A DNA stretch of 64,000 bases from an uncultured Paracoccaceae bacterium (lineage in GTDB: Bacteria > Pseudomonadota > Alphaproteobacteria > Rhodobacterales > Rhodobacteraceae): contig CANLQK010000001.1 of NCBI GenBank assembly GCA_947493255.1, positions 1 through 64,000 of the forward strand. The letters are read 5' to 3'. How positions within the stretch are numbered: the first letter of the stretch is position 1; every line of letters starts with the position of its first letter. Made by a program: the position numbers and the translations under genes. Shown one piece after another: positions 43,538 through 52,347 of the stretch. The notes beneath the pieces are model-generated. The model did no database searches. It was not told where the DNA came from and saw only the letters and a list, made by a program, of their open reading frames with translations.

Positions 43538-45568
43538 CTAGCGCCAAAGGTGCGCGTAGGATGCAAACAGCCCCTGTGCCTTTGCCAGCAAGCGATTTGC
43601 CCGTGTTGGACGTGGGATTGTTCCTGTTTCCAACCTGTCTAAGACGACATCAACAGGGCAGGGCAGGCCAGTTACAGGGTCGAAATACCGAGGGTAGTCG
43701 ATCAGCACTGCATGCGCGAATTGCGCCAAGGTCGGCAATGCCGTTCTACGGGTGCAAGGCATGGCGCGGTCGTTTGTCAGGCCCCATCCCGCATAAAATG
43801 GTGTGCCAAAACATGTCACGTCTTTGCTGCGCAACACCGCTTCGAAACCGATCGTAGAGGTCATGGTCCAGACCTCATCGACGGCGTCTATGGCAGCGAT
43901 TGCCGAGGTTTTGGTCAAGACGAGGTCGGCAAGCGCATGGGCGTTTTCGACAATTCCGTCGCGCAAGCCGGCTTCGACATCGGGGTGAGGCTTGTAGAAA
44001 ATCACAGCATCGGGGTTGGCGGCGCGGGTCGCGGCCAACAAGTCGTGGTTTGTCGCGATGTCTGTTGTGCCTAGGCGGATTGATGCGTCGTCCTCGACTT
44101 GGCCGGGGACAAGAATGCGCCGGCCTTTTGGTAGCTCGCTGGGAACATCATCAGCATCAAGGTTATATTTGCTGAGGCCGGCGGCGGTGATGCGATGGAT
44201 CAGCCGTTCGGCGCGGTATGTATCCGCGTCGCTTAGGTCGGGCGAGGCATTTATAAGCTGTTCTAACCGGCTCGGCTGGGTTGGATCGTAGTAAATACCA
44301 AGGTCGTCTAGCACCAACGATAGGGGGGGGATCAGTTCTGCGCCCAAACCCCGTGAACGTAAAAACCCGTCTTCGACCCGAAGGGCACTGTCATGACCTG
44401 CTGCTTTGCCAGCCCAGACCATGCGGCCGCGGTCTGTTTTGGCGGCCAGTTCATCCGCCTTGGCTGGGTCGTCTTGGAACAGCATTTTGCGGTGCTGGCC
44501 AAACACCTTTTGAAGGGGGCCGCGTTTCCACAATCGCATACCGGATGCGACCCAACCCGCGTTATCGTCGCGCCATGCACGTGTGCTGGCGTAAAGCGTG
44601 TCGATTGCATACGACAGGCTGCAGAGCTGGTCGCGATAAGGGTCGTACCAACGGGGATAAAGGATCATCGCGGCGGCAAACAATTGCACGCGGGTGAGTT
44701 TGCGTTGCCGCCGGTCCAGCGGCATCCGGTCATCGGTTAGGCCCCAGCCAACATAGAACGGCTGGCCAAACACGACGGGTTTATGGCCTGCGAGTATGGC
44801 TTCGAACCCGAATTGCGATGAAACAGTGTAGACACCGACTGCGCCGTCCAGCAACGCATGTGGAGAAATTGGGTCTGACAGGAATTCAACACCTGAAGAC
44901 AAATCCGTGTCGCGGTAATGTCCATCGCGGTGGCCCTGAGCGGTTTCTGGGTGGGTTTTGACCAATATCCGCGCCTTTGGGTGTTCCTCGCGTGCGACGA
45001 ACAACATTTCCAGAAACGTGTTGCGATCGGCACGGGAGGCGGCGACGGACGCATCACCGGCCGTTTGGTCAATGACCAACACATAACCGGGGTCGGGGGC
45101 AGGGGAGGCGGGATCGAAGGCGTTGTATTTACTGAGGGAAAGACGTTTAAGGCGCGCCATCCCATCGCGGGCTTGGTTCAATATGTGTGCGTCGTCGAGT
45201 GGGTTTTCTGTCAGTAAAACTTCTAAATCAGAAGGTTTGGATGGGTCGAAATGGACGCCACGGGTATCCAGATGCAGCCCTAAGGGTGGTTCACCGTCAC
45301 GGCCCGGCAAAACGGACCGCAAGAACGCATCTTCGACGCGCAAAACAGGCGCCGAGGTTTTGCCAGAGACGGCTTCGCCGCGCCAACTGGTCGGGGATTG
45401 ACCCCATACGCCGATCAGATCGTCTGGTGTGGGTTTGCCAAGAGACACATCATAGCCTGAAAGCTCTAGAATGCGGCGAACTCGGCGTTGGGTTAAAAAA
45501 CCACCGTTGTAAACATAAAGCCGCCGCGAGGTTTCCCTTGCGGCGGCTGAAGTGTTTGGGGCGGCCAT
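43538..45568 (-). CDS. kpsC: Capsule polysaccharide beta-Kdo transferase KpsC
   Basis: A 676-residue cytoplasmic dual glycosyltransferase that builds the poly-beta-Kdo linker on the phosphatidylglycerol anchor of ABC-exported capsules. Two homologous halves are visible: HPETAQGHRDG with YVGWGLTDDR in the first and HPDVEAGLRDG with YAGWGLTNDR in the second. It starts in the kpsD stop (TAATG) and ends 13 bases from convergent ribD. Confidence 0.92.
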   Translation of the reverse strand: MAAPNTSAAARETSRRLYVYNGGFLTQRRVRRILELSGYDVSLGKPTPDDLIGVWGQSPTSWRGEAVSGKTSAPVLRVEDAFLRSVLPGRDGEPPLGLHLDTRGVHFDPSKPSDLEVLLTENPLDDAHILNQARDGMARLKRLSLSKYNAFDPASPAPDPGYVLVIDQTAGDASVAASRADRNTFLEMLFVAREEHPKARILVKTHPETAQGHRDGHYRDTDLSSGVEFLSDPISPHALLDGAVGVYTVSSQFGFEAILAGHKPVVFGQPFYVGWGLTDDRMPLDRRQRKLTRVQLFAAAMILYPRWYDPYRDQLCSLSYAIDTLYASTRAWRDDNAGWVASGMRLWKRGPLQKVFGQHRKMLFQDDPAKADELAAKTDRGRMVWAGKAAGHDSALRVEDGFLRSRGLGAELIPPLSLVLDDLGIYYDPTQPSRLEQLINASPDLSDADTYRAERLIHRITAAGLSKYNLDADDVPSELPKGRRILVPGQVEDDASIRLGTTDIATNHDLLAATRAANPDAVIFYKPHPDVEAGLRDGIVENAHALADLVLTKTSAIAAIDAVDEVWTMTSTIGFEAVLRSKDVTCFGTPFYAGWGLTNDRAMPCTRRTALPTLAQFAHAVLIDYPRYFDPVTGLPCPVDVVLDRLETGTIPRPTRANRLLAKAQGLFASYAHLWR

Positions 45569-46698
45569 TACTCGAGCAGGCTGGTTGCTGAGTCTACAGC
45601 GTTAAGCGAGCCGAATACGGCAGAGATTGTTTTGTTGAACTGGCTGTATGGTGCTTCTGTTACATAAACAGTGTCGCCATCGCGAATTGCGAAGTCACGT
45701 GCCATGAACATGCCGTTTGGTTCCGTTAAATCCAGAACATAAACAACACGTTGCGTGCCTGTCAGGTCGTTGCGGCCTACAAGCTGGTTTGCGATTTCTT
45801 CTGGTTCGTTACGGAACACGAAAACGCCTGTCGGATCCGCAAGGTTTGAATTCAAACCGCCAACCTGTGCGATGGCTTCGATTGCGGACAAGGTTTGGCT
45901 TTCAAATGTCACGCGAGACTGAGCGCCCGTTGCGCCAAGTGCCGTAAAGCTGCGGGTGTCTTGTTCGACGAAAATACGATCGCCTGCACGCAAGGCAATG
46001 TCGTGACCTGGGTGATCATAGAGGTCTTCGAACCAGATTTGGCCAGAGTGACCGCCGCGAACAACCGTAACCTGCGCAATGCTAGGTTCGACAGCAACAC
46101 CGCCTGCACGGGCTAACATTGACGCCAATGTGCGTGTTGGACGTTCGATTGCATACACACCTTGTGCGCCAACAGCGCCAACGATGGAGACCGTTGCGCC
46201 GTCACCGGCCAAACGACGGACCTGAACCTGTGGGTCCGGTGTTTGTTCTTCCAGTTTGGTAGTTATGATACGACGAATGGCTTCTGGTGAATTACCGGCA
46301 GCGCGGATGCGGCCCGCGTAGGGCACAAAGATAAACCCTGATCCGTCGACCTGAACTTCTTCAAGGACGGTTGCGTTTTGTCCTGCAGGCACCAGCAATG
46401 GGTCGCGGACGTTTTCCCAAATCGTCAGGCCAAGAGTATCGCCTGCGCGAATTGTGTCGCTGCCGACTTCGGAGGCATTGCGGAACCCTGCAGAAAATCC
46501 AAGGGCAGGGGTCACACTGGCGACCAAATTGACGCGGTCATCAACGAGTAACACGAATGCGTCGCCGTCACGCATGACGGACCCTGCGAAGATTTCTTGT
46601 TTTGTGGGGCCGGAACGCGGCAAGCCACAAGATGCAACGACGGCCAATGCGGCCACGAGAGCTGCGCCTTTTACAAGGCGCTTACTAAGAGATTTCAC
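45568..46698 (-). CDS. Outer-membrane polysaccharide export lipoprotein (Wza/KpsD-like)
   Basis: A 376-residue predicted lipoprotein. The signal peptide (MKSLSKRLVKGAALVAALAV) ends in a VASC lipobox (Cys24). A Poly_export domain follows (DTLGLTIWENVRDP, FVPYAGRIRAAGNSPEAI), then SLBB-type repeats (VSIVGAVGAQGVYAIERPTRTL, LSAIEAIAQVGGLN). It would form the outer-membrane conduit for capsule. It lies between kpsS and kpsC in a capsule operon. Its symbol is left open because the sequence resembles both Wza and KpsD. Confidence 0.9.
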   Translation of the reverse strand: MKSLSKRLVKGAALVAALAVVASCGLPRSGPTKQEIFAGSVMRDGDAFVLLVDDRVNLVASVTPALGFSAGFRNASEVGSDTIRAGDTLGLTIWENVRDPLLVPAGQNATVLEEVQVDGSGFIFVPYAGRIRAAGNSPEAIRRIITTKLEEQTPDPQVQVRRLAGDGATVSIVGAVGAQGVYAIERPTRTLASMLARAGGVAVEPSIAQVTVVRGGHSGQIWFEDLYDHPGHDIALRAGDRIFVEQDTRSFTALGATGAQSRVTFESQTLSAIEAIAQVGGLNSNLADPTGVFVFRNEPEEIANQLVGRNDLTGTQRVVYVLDLTEPNGMFMARDFAIRDGDTVYVTEAPYSQFNKTISAVFGSLNAVDSATSLLE

Positions 46699-46874
46699 TG
46701 CTTCGGTCTCCTCGACCTATTACTATTCTGCCTCGGTCTTCATGCGGGTAAATTTAGATTCACCTCACCTTTTGTCTGCAAGTTACGGGAATCCCGCCGC
46801 AAAATCCAGTTAAACATTGGTGGCTTTATGGGGTGTGGCAGTGGTGCAACCGACCCCGCTAGGTGTTGTGGTTG

Positions 46875-48161
46875 TTAATTTACGACACGCAACTGCTGGC
46901 GCGGCGGGGCTTTGCCCGAACGCAAAGCATCGTAGGGATCGCGCGGGTCGAGCATCATGTCCACGACTTGGCGCATCAATTGACGGCGGCTGCGGGCCGA
47001 GTAGAAACCGCCCGGAACCTGCGATGTTTCCAGCAAGAAACGGCGATAGTCTTTGTAGGCGCGGTTATCGGGGCGTTCGGGCTGGGCGAAGAATTGGTCG
47101 ATGGGCAGATCGGAGACGAATTCGGGTTTGGAATAGACCGCAGCGCCGAAGACTTTTAGGGGGATGCCGCGATGAAGAACCTGTTGGCCCGCGGTTGAAT
47201 TGACGGTCACGGCGGTCCGCGCGTGGTCGAGAACCTGTGCAAGTTTGCCGCCGCGCAAGTAATGTACGCGGTCAGCAACACCGTGTTTTTTGGCGAGTTG
47301 GCGAACGATCTTTTTGACTGGGCTGCGCCCGTTTTCCAGCGGATGGGCCTTTAGAACAAGGTGATGATGGCGGGGCGCACCATTTGCGAACCCTTCGATA
47401 ATCACACTGAGGAAGTCTTCCATGCGCGAAAACGGGGAATGCATTTGGAAGCTGGCGTCGTGTTCTAGTTGCAAGAGCGCGATGTGATAGGGGTAGCCGC
47501 CATTCTTGATCCGACGGGTCGACATGATACGGTCCATCGCGATGACAGGCATCAAAACCAAGCGGCGCGTATACAACGCGGTTTCCGTGACAAGGGGCAA
47601 TTCGCGGTGGCGTTGGAAATTGCGGTAGTCCCCGTTTCGGAACATGACGAACCAATGGTACAAGGCGCCATAAAATACATGGTGGCGCATGTCGCCCCAA
47701 TGTGTTGGTGCCTCTGGCACGTCGAGGTCGATGTTTGCGAGTGCGGTGCGCATGTCGTCGACGCTGGTGTCCATCAGTTTTGAATGGCCGTTGCTGCCAT
47801 TGCGTTCGTAGGTCACCCAGAACGGGCGCAAATAGCCTTCTTCATAGACGTGGATAGTGAGGCCAAGATCGCGGGCGGCTTGAATGGCTTGCGCGTGAAC
47901 AGGGCGCGTGTCGCCGTAGAGCACGATATCGGTGATTTGTTTTTCAGCGACGATAGATTTGAAGGTTTCGACCCAATCGTCTGGGGTCCCGCGATAGGGG
48001 ATGTAACCTTTTGCGCCAAACCAGAAGGCACGATCGCCTGCGTTGAACCCAACCCGCCACACTTCTGCGCCCGCCGCACGGAGCATTTTGCCCAAGCGGT
48101 GAAAGAAGGGCCCATGGGGACCTTGCAGGAATAGAAAGTTTTTCTCGGTTTCGTCGGTCAC
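46875..48161 (-). CDS. kpsS: Capsule polysaccharide Kdo transferase KpsS
   Basis: A 428-residue enzyme that adds the first beta-Kdo to lyso-phosphatidylglycerol. Landmarks are FLQGPHGPFFHRLGKMLR at the start, LYGDTRPVH, HVYEEGYLRPFWVTYE and KAHPLENGRSP. First gene of the capsule block; a 176-base gap separates it from the export lipoprotein gene. ABC exporter genes (kpsM/kpsT/kpsE) are not in the window. Confidence 0.92.
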   Translation of the reverse strand: MTDETEKNFLFLQGPHGPFFHRLGKMLRAAGAEVWRVGFNAGDRAFWFGAKGYIPYRGTPDDWVETFKSIVAEKQITDIVLYGDTRPVHAQAIQAARDLGLTIHVYEEGYLRPFWVTYERNGSNGHSKLMDTSVDDMRTALANIDLDVPEAPTHWGDMRHHVFYGALYHWFVMFRNGDYRNFQRHRELPLVTETALYTRRLVLMPVIAMDRIMSTRRIKNGGYPYHIALLQLEHDASFQMHSPFSRMEDFLSVIIEGFANGAPRHHHLVLKAHPLENGRSPVKKIVRQLAKKHGVADRVHYLRGGKLAQVLDHARTAVTVNSTAGQQVLHRGIPLKVFGAAVYSKPEFVSDLPIDQFFAQPERPDNRAYKDYRRFLLETSQVPGGFYSARSRRQLMRQVVDMMLDPRDPYDALRSGKAPPRQQLRVVN

Positions 48162-48339
48162 GCGGAAGGCTCGTTACTTTTTCTGGATCATTCTATTTTC
48201 GTCAGTTGCCCTAGGGGTAGTTGGCTATCTAGGCGGAATTATGGCGTTTGGCATGGATTAGGGACACCTAGTCGTCTTGCCCCGTCCCAATCAAGAGGTT
48301 AGCCATAGGGAACGCGGGGAAACAGCACAGGAATTTGTC

Positions 48340-48936
48340 ATGTTTACAGGGATTGTCACAGATGTGGGTCATGTTGTGGCGTTGGAAAACCGTGGCGACC
48401 TGCGCGCGCGCATCGCTACGGGCTATGATGTTTCTGGAATCGAGATTGGAGCGTCCATCGCATCCGATGGCGTCTGCCTAACGGTTGTTGATAAAGGCAC
48501 GGACCCACACGGGTGGTATGATGTGGATATTTCGGCGGAGACCGTTGGCCTGACAAACATCGAACATTGGACGGTGGGGAAACGGGTCAATCTGGAACGC
48601 GCCCTTAAGGTTGGTGATGAACTCGGCGGGCACATTGTGTCGGGCCACGTTGATGGGATGGCCGTGATTGTTGCCATGAAAGACGAGGGTGACAGCACTC
48701 GTGTGACGTTGGAAGCCCCTGAAGCGCTTGCTCGGTTCATTGCGCCCAAAGGATCGGTTGCGCTGAACGGGACGTCGTTGACGGTCAACGAGGTAGATGG
48801 TGCCCGTTTTGGGATCAATTTCATCCCACACACGAAGACAGTCACAACGTGGGGCGATGCCGTAGTTGGGGACAAGATCAACCTCGAGGTGGACACGATG
48901 GCCCGTTACGTCGCGCGTTTGCAGGATTACGCATGA
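48340..48936 (+). CDS. ribE: Riboflavin synthase alpha chain
   Basis: A 198-residue enzyme that dismutates two lumazines into riboflavin. The two internal lumazine-binding repeats start at MFTGIVTDVG and near LGGHIVSGHVDGMA; SIASDGVCLTVVD and SVALNGTSLTVNEVDG are the paired substrate loops. ATG at 48340 is canonical. No FMN riboswitch is seen upstream. It overlaps the next gene as ATGA. Confidence 0.95.
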   Translation: MFTGIVTDVGHVVALENRGDLRARIATGYDVSGIEIGASIASDGVCLTVVDKGTDPHGWYDVDISAETVGLTNIEHWTVGKRVNLERALKVGDELGGHIVSGHVDGMAVIVAMKDEGDSTRVTLEAPEALARFIAPKGSVALNGTSLTVNEVDGARFGINFIPHTKTVTTWGDAVVGDKINLEVDTMARYVARLQDYA

Positions 48937-49490
48937 TGCACGGGATTGGGCATAATTCAGGTCGGGTCGACGAGCCCGGCAAGGCGTGGCGCACCCATGT
49001 GTGGCGCAAGGCGCGGCAGGAATTGATGCCCAAATTGCCAATCGAAGTCATCCGGCGTCGCGTGAAACGGGCGAAAGAGCTGGGGTTGCCATATAAAACA
49101 TATGCCGGTTTGCGGGCCTCGTCTGGGGACGATTTGATCGGGTTCATGTTTTCAAGCAATGCGTTGGATGTGTTGAAACCACGGGATGCGGTTCCGGCAA
49201 CGAAAACCAGCAAATTGGATGCGTTGGTTCGGGCAAAGACGATTGCGGTTACCCATGCGCCGGTGACGTCAGAGCAGGTTTGCCCACCGGCTGATTTTGC
49301 AAGCGCTGCGCCGCGTCCTTTGGCCCCGTGGGCCACAACCCGCGAGACGTTAAGCGGCGCGTTTGCGCAAGCCGGCGTCCCAAGCAGCCGTGTTGTGTTG
49401 GTTGCGGACTTGTCAATCGAGCGCGAGTGGGTTGGTGCAGGACGCATGGCAGGGTCTTTGCCGGTCGCAGAGTTTTTTGCACATGAGTGA
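48933..49490 (+). CDS. Uncharacterised protein with N-terminal GIGHNSG motif
   Basis: A 185-residue protein starting MMHGIGHNSGR. The GIGHN-type motif also occurs in several unrelated alphaproteobacterial and phage-like proteins. A basic N-terminal half (ELMPKLPIEVIRRRVKRAKELGLP, YKTYAGLRASSGDDLIGFMFSSN) suggests nucleic-acid binding, and the C-terminal half ends with an acidic patch. ATGA coupling to ribE and an 8-base overlap with the next gene place it in the riboflavin operon. No family named with confidence. Confidence 0.7.
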   Translation: MMHGIGHNSGRVDEPGKAWRTHVWRKARQELMPKLPIEVIRRRVKRAKELGLPYKTYAGLRASSGDDLIGFMFSSNALDVLKPRDAVPATKTSKLDALVRAKTIAVTHAPVTSEQVCPPADFASAAPRPLAPWATTRETLSGAFAQAGVPSSRVVLVADLSIEREWVGAGRMAGSLPVAEFFAHE

Positions 49491-49704
49491 TGACACCCCC
49501 AAAGTCGTTGTTTCGCTGGAAGATGAAACCGGTGAATACTGCGTTGATATTCTGGAACATTCTGACGGGCAGTTTACGTTTGCAGAATATGTCGCTGACG
49601 AAGGCGGGTGGCATTTAACCGATGCCCCTGAAAGCGATGCCTATGCCACTCAATACGCGGCTTACCTTGGGGCGGTGAAAGCTGTGTCTTGGTTGATTGC
49701 CTAG
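49483..49704 (+). CDS. Uncharacterised 73-residue acidic protein
   Basis: A small acidic protein beginning MSDDTPKVVVSLEDETGEYCVDILEH and ending YLGAVKAVSWLIA. It overlaps the previous gene by 8 bases (ATG inside the stop region) and lies in the riboflavin operon. No family recognised; the size and acidity recall small Rhodobacteraceae-specific proteins. Confidence 0.7.
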   Translation: MSDDTPKVVVSLEDETGEYCVDILEHSDGQFTFAEYVADEGGWHLTDAPESDAYATQYAAYLGAVKAVSWLIA

Positions 49705-49817
49705 TTGTGACGGTCAATCGTATCGGAATCCTTGTGGTTCAGACAGGCGAAGGCGGGCGAGCCTTTTCAAACCTGACGTGTCGGTCTATTTGCTAAGGAA
49801 CAGCTTTAAGGACAACC

Positions 49818-50948
49818 ATGTCAGATATGTTTGAAAAACCCGGCCCCGTCGAAACCGACTGGAAAGACGCCATTTCTCCGATTGAGGACATCATTGATGA
49901 TGCCCGCAACGGACGCATGTTTGTTTTGGTCGACCATGAAGATCGTGAAAACGAGGGCGACTTGGTGATCCCCGCGCAGATGGCCACGCCGGATGCGATT
50001 AATTTCATGGCCACCCATGGACGTGGATTGATTTGCCTCACGTTGCCAGCCGAACGTTTGGACGCGCTAGGCTTGTCGTTGATGTCGACGCAGAATTCGT
50101 CCCGTCATGAAACGGCGTTTACGGTTTCGATTGAAGCCCGTGAAGGGGTGACGACGGGCATTTCAGCTGCAGATCGTGCACGCACGGTGTCTGTGGCGAT
50201 TGACGCGACCAAAGGGCCGCAAGACATTGCCACACCGGGCCATGTGTTCCCGCTGCGTGCGCGTGCAGGGGGCGTTTTGGTGCGTGCAGGGCATACGGAA
50301 GCCGCAGTTGATATTTCGCGCCTGGCCGGGCTGAACCCATCAGGTGTGATTTGCGAAATTATGAAAGACGACGGTGAAATGGCGCGCCTGCCGGATCTGG
50401 TCGCCTTTTCGCAATTGCACGGCCTTAAGATCGGGACGATTTCAGATTTGATCGCCTACCGTCGCCGACATGACAATCTGGTGCGGGTTCAGACCGAGGA
50501 AACCATTCATTCGGAATTTGGTGGCGAATGGGACATGAAGATTTACGCCGATGAAACCCATGGGGACGAACACATCGTGTTGACCAAAGGCGACATTTCG
50601 GGTGATGCGCCGGTTTTGGTGCGCATGCATTCGATGGATCCGATGTTGGATGTTGTTGGTGCCGGCCCCAAAGGGCGCACGGCGGAATTTGGCGAAGCGA
50701 TGAAGCTGGTGGCCGAAGAGGGGCGCGGCGTTGTGGTTTTGTTGCGTGATACCTCGATGAAAATTGTGGCCGAGGATGAAGTCTCGCCGCAGACGTTGCG
50801 TCAATATGGATTGGGCGCGCAGATCCTCAGCTCGCTTGGATTGTCTGACATTGAATTGCTGACCAATTCACCCAAGCCGAAGATTGTGGGCCTTGAGGCC
50901 TACGGGCTGGAGATTGTTGGAACACGTAAAATTTCGGAGCTTGGATAA
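49818..50948 (+). CDS. ribB: 3,4-dihydroxy-2-butanone-4-phosphate synthase with degenerate GTP cyclohydrolase II domain (RibBX type)
   Basis: A 376-residue protein. The N-terminal DHBP-synthase domain is intact: metal-binding Glu in DHEDRENEGDLV (39-50), THGRGLICL, SSRHETAFTVSIEA, ATPGHVFPLRA and GHTEAAVDIS. The C-terminal domain has the GTP cyclohydrolase II outline (LVRMHSMDP at 267, LLTNSPKP near the end) but no cysteine in the segment that should hold three zinc-binding cysteines. It also lacks the usual RQEGRG motif. It should therefore make only the DHBP precursor; a separate ribA is expected elsewhere. It is upstream of ribH (TAATG). Confidence 0.9.
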   Translation: MSDMFEKPGPVETDWKDAISPIEDIIDDARNGRMFVLVDHEDRENEGDLVIPAQMATPDAINFMATHGRGLICLTLPAERLDALGLSLMSTQNSSRHETAFTVSIEAREGVTTGISAADRARTVSVAIDATKGPQDIATPGHVFPLRARAGGVLVRAGHTEAAVDISRLAGLNPSGVICEIMKDDGEMARLPDLVAFSQLHGLKIGTISDLIAYRRRHDNLVRVQTEETIHSEFGGEWDMKIYADETHGDEHIVLTKGDISGDAPVLVRMHSMDPMLDVVGAGPKGRTAEFGEAMKLVAEEGRGVVVLLRDTSMKIVAEDEVSPQTLRQYGLGAQILSSLGLSDIELLTNSPKPKIVGLEAYGLEIVGTRKISELG

Positions 50949-51487
50949 TGGCTGGACCTTCGCATTACATCATGCCGCGTGCGGACGTGGATCGCCCGAC
51001 CAAAGTGTTGATCGTGATTTCGCCCTATTACAAAGACATTGCCGACAACATGTTGGCAGGTGCGCGGGCCGAGATTGAGGCCGCCGGTGCCACCCATGAA
51101 ATCGTTGAAGTGCCGGGGGCGTTGGAAATTCCAACGGCGATTGGCATTGCCGAACGGATGAGCAATTTTGACGGCTATGTCGCGCTGGGCTGTGTTATTC
51201 GCGGCGAGACGACCCATTATGAAACCGTGTGTAACGACAGCAGTCGCGCGATCCAGATGTTGGGATTGCAAGGCCTGTGCATCGGTAATGGTATTCTGAC
51301 GGTCGAGAACAAAACCCAAGCAGATGTGCGCGCTGATCCGGCGGATCAGAATAAAGGGGGCGGAGCGGCCGCTGCGGCCTTGCACCTTATCGCACTCGGT
51401 CGTAAGTGGGGCGCTGCTAAGCAGGGCGTTGGATTCACCAACGACATCTTGATGGCAGGCAAATCGGACGGTTCCACCACAGCATGA
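50948..51487 (+). CDS. ribH: 6,7-dimethyl-8-ribityllumazine synthase
   Basis: A 179-residue enzyme that condenses DHBP and the ribitylaminouracil into lumazine. VPGALEIPTAIG, ALGCVIRGETTHYETV and GILTVENKTQADVRAD are conserved. The family residue His in the THYE loop is present. Start overlaps the ribB stop; end overlaps nusB. Confidence 0.95.
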   Translation: MAGPSHYIMPRADVDRPTKVLIVISPYYKDIADNMLAGARAEIEAAGATHEIVEVPGALEIPTAIGIAERMSNFDGYVALGCVIRGETTHYETVCNDSSRAIQMLGLQGLCIGNGILTVENKTQADVRADPADQNKGGGAAAAALHLIALGRKWGAAKQGVGFTNDILMAGKSDGSTTA

Positions 51488-51966
51488 CCCAGACCAATTC
51501 AAACCAATCCGGCAACCAACGCCGTAAGATGAAATCTGCATCACGGCTTTATGCGGTGCAGGCGTTGTTCCAGATGGAACACAGCGGCCAGACCATTGAT
51601 GGGGTCACGGCAGAGTTTTTGAACTATCGGTTCGGTGAAACCTATGAGGGCGCCGAAATGATGGATGGTGACATTTCACATTTCAAGATGTTGGTCGAAA
51701 AGGCGGTCGATAACCAAGCCGAGATCGACCAGATGACCGACCGTGCTTTGGTCGCACGTTGGCCATTGGGCCGGATTGACCCAACATTGCGGGCGCTATT
51801 TCGGGCCGCAGGCGTCGAACTGATTGGCAATGATACACCGCCACGGGTGGCGATTACTGAATACGTAGACGTTGCCAAAGCGTTCTTTGAAGATGGTGAT
51901 GAGCCAAAGTTCGTGAACGCGGTGTTAGACCATATGGCCCGCGAGGCGAAGCCGGACGCGTTTTAG
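51484..51966 (+). CDS. nusB: Transcription antitermination factor NusB
   Basis: A 160-residue helical factor that binds boxA RNA with NusE. SASRLYAVQALFQMEHSG and ALVARWPLGRIDPTLRALFRAA match NusB, and TEYVDVAKAFFEDGDEPKFVN completes it. It overlaps ribH by ATGA, as is widespread in Proteobacteria. Confidence 0.95.
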   Translation: MTQTNSNQSGNQRRKMKSASRLYAVQALFQMEHSGQTIDGVTAEFLNYRFGETYEGAEMMDGDISHFKMLVEKAVDNQAEIDQMTDRALVARWPLGRIDPTLRALFRAAGVELIGNDTPPRVAITEYVDVAKAFFEDGDEPKFVNAVLDHMAREAKPDAF

Positions 51967-52042
51967 ACGCTCTGATGCAACCCTTGATTTAAAATTAGTG
52001 GTGCCCTAACGTTCCTATTTTTGGGGACGAAAGGATTTTAAG

Positions 52043-52279
52043 ATGAAGAACACGATTTTGACCGCGGCGACCTGTATTGCGATGTCAGCAACATGGGCGA
52101 ATGCGCAAGAGGTGGTTGCAGTAGCCGCCCCGACGACAACTGCTACCGCTGGTGCCACTACGGTTACTGGTTTTACTCATATTTTTGGTGGCGCACTTGC
52201 TGCTACAGGGCCATTGGCCCTTGGGCTTGGGGCCATTATCGCGATTGGTGCGGTCGCAGGCGGTACCGATACTCAGTAG
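52043..52279 (+). CDS. Small exported alanine/threonine/glycine-rich protein
   Basis: A 78-residue protein with an obvious signal peptide (MKNTILTAATCIAMSATWANA) and a short mature part (about 57 residues) that contains a Thr/Ala-rich stretch and one hydrophobic glycine-rich segment (GALAATGPLALGLGAIIAIGA). AAAGGATTTTAAG precedes the ATG. A hairpin terminator follows. It has no recognised family and is not coupled to neighbours. Confidence 0.7.
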   Translation: MKNTILTAATCIAMSATWANAQEVVAVAAPTTTATAGATTVTGFTHIFGGALAATGPLALGLGAIIAIGAVAGGTDTQ

Positions 52280-52312
52280 TCGCTGCTACGGACACAATTC
52301 GAATATACAAAG

Positions 52313-52347
52313 AGGCGGCACAGGTTGACTGTGTCGCCTGTTTGTTT
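52313..52347 (+). terminator. Terminator after the small exported protein
   Basis: AGGCGGCACAG (52313-52323) and CTGTGTCGCCT (52329-52339) pair with one G-U; TTTGTTT follows. Confidence 0.85.

Noticed and set aside
48162-48339. FMN riboswitch before ribE
   Set aside because: The conserved AGGGCAGGGTGAAATTCCC-type core is absent here and before the RibBX gene.
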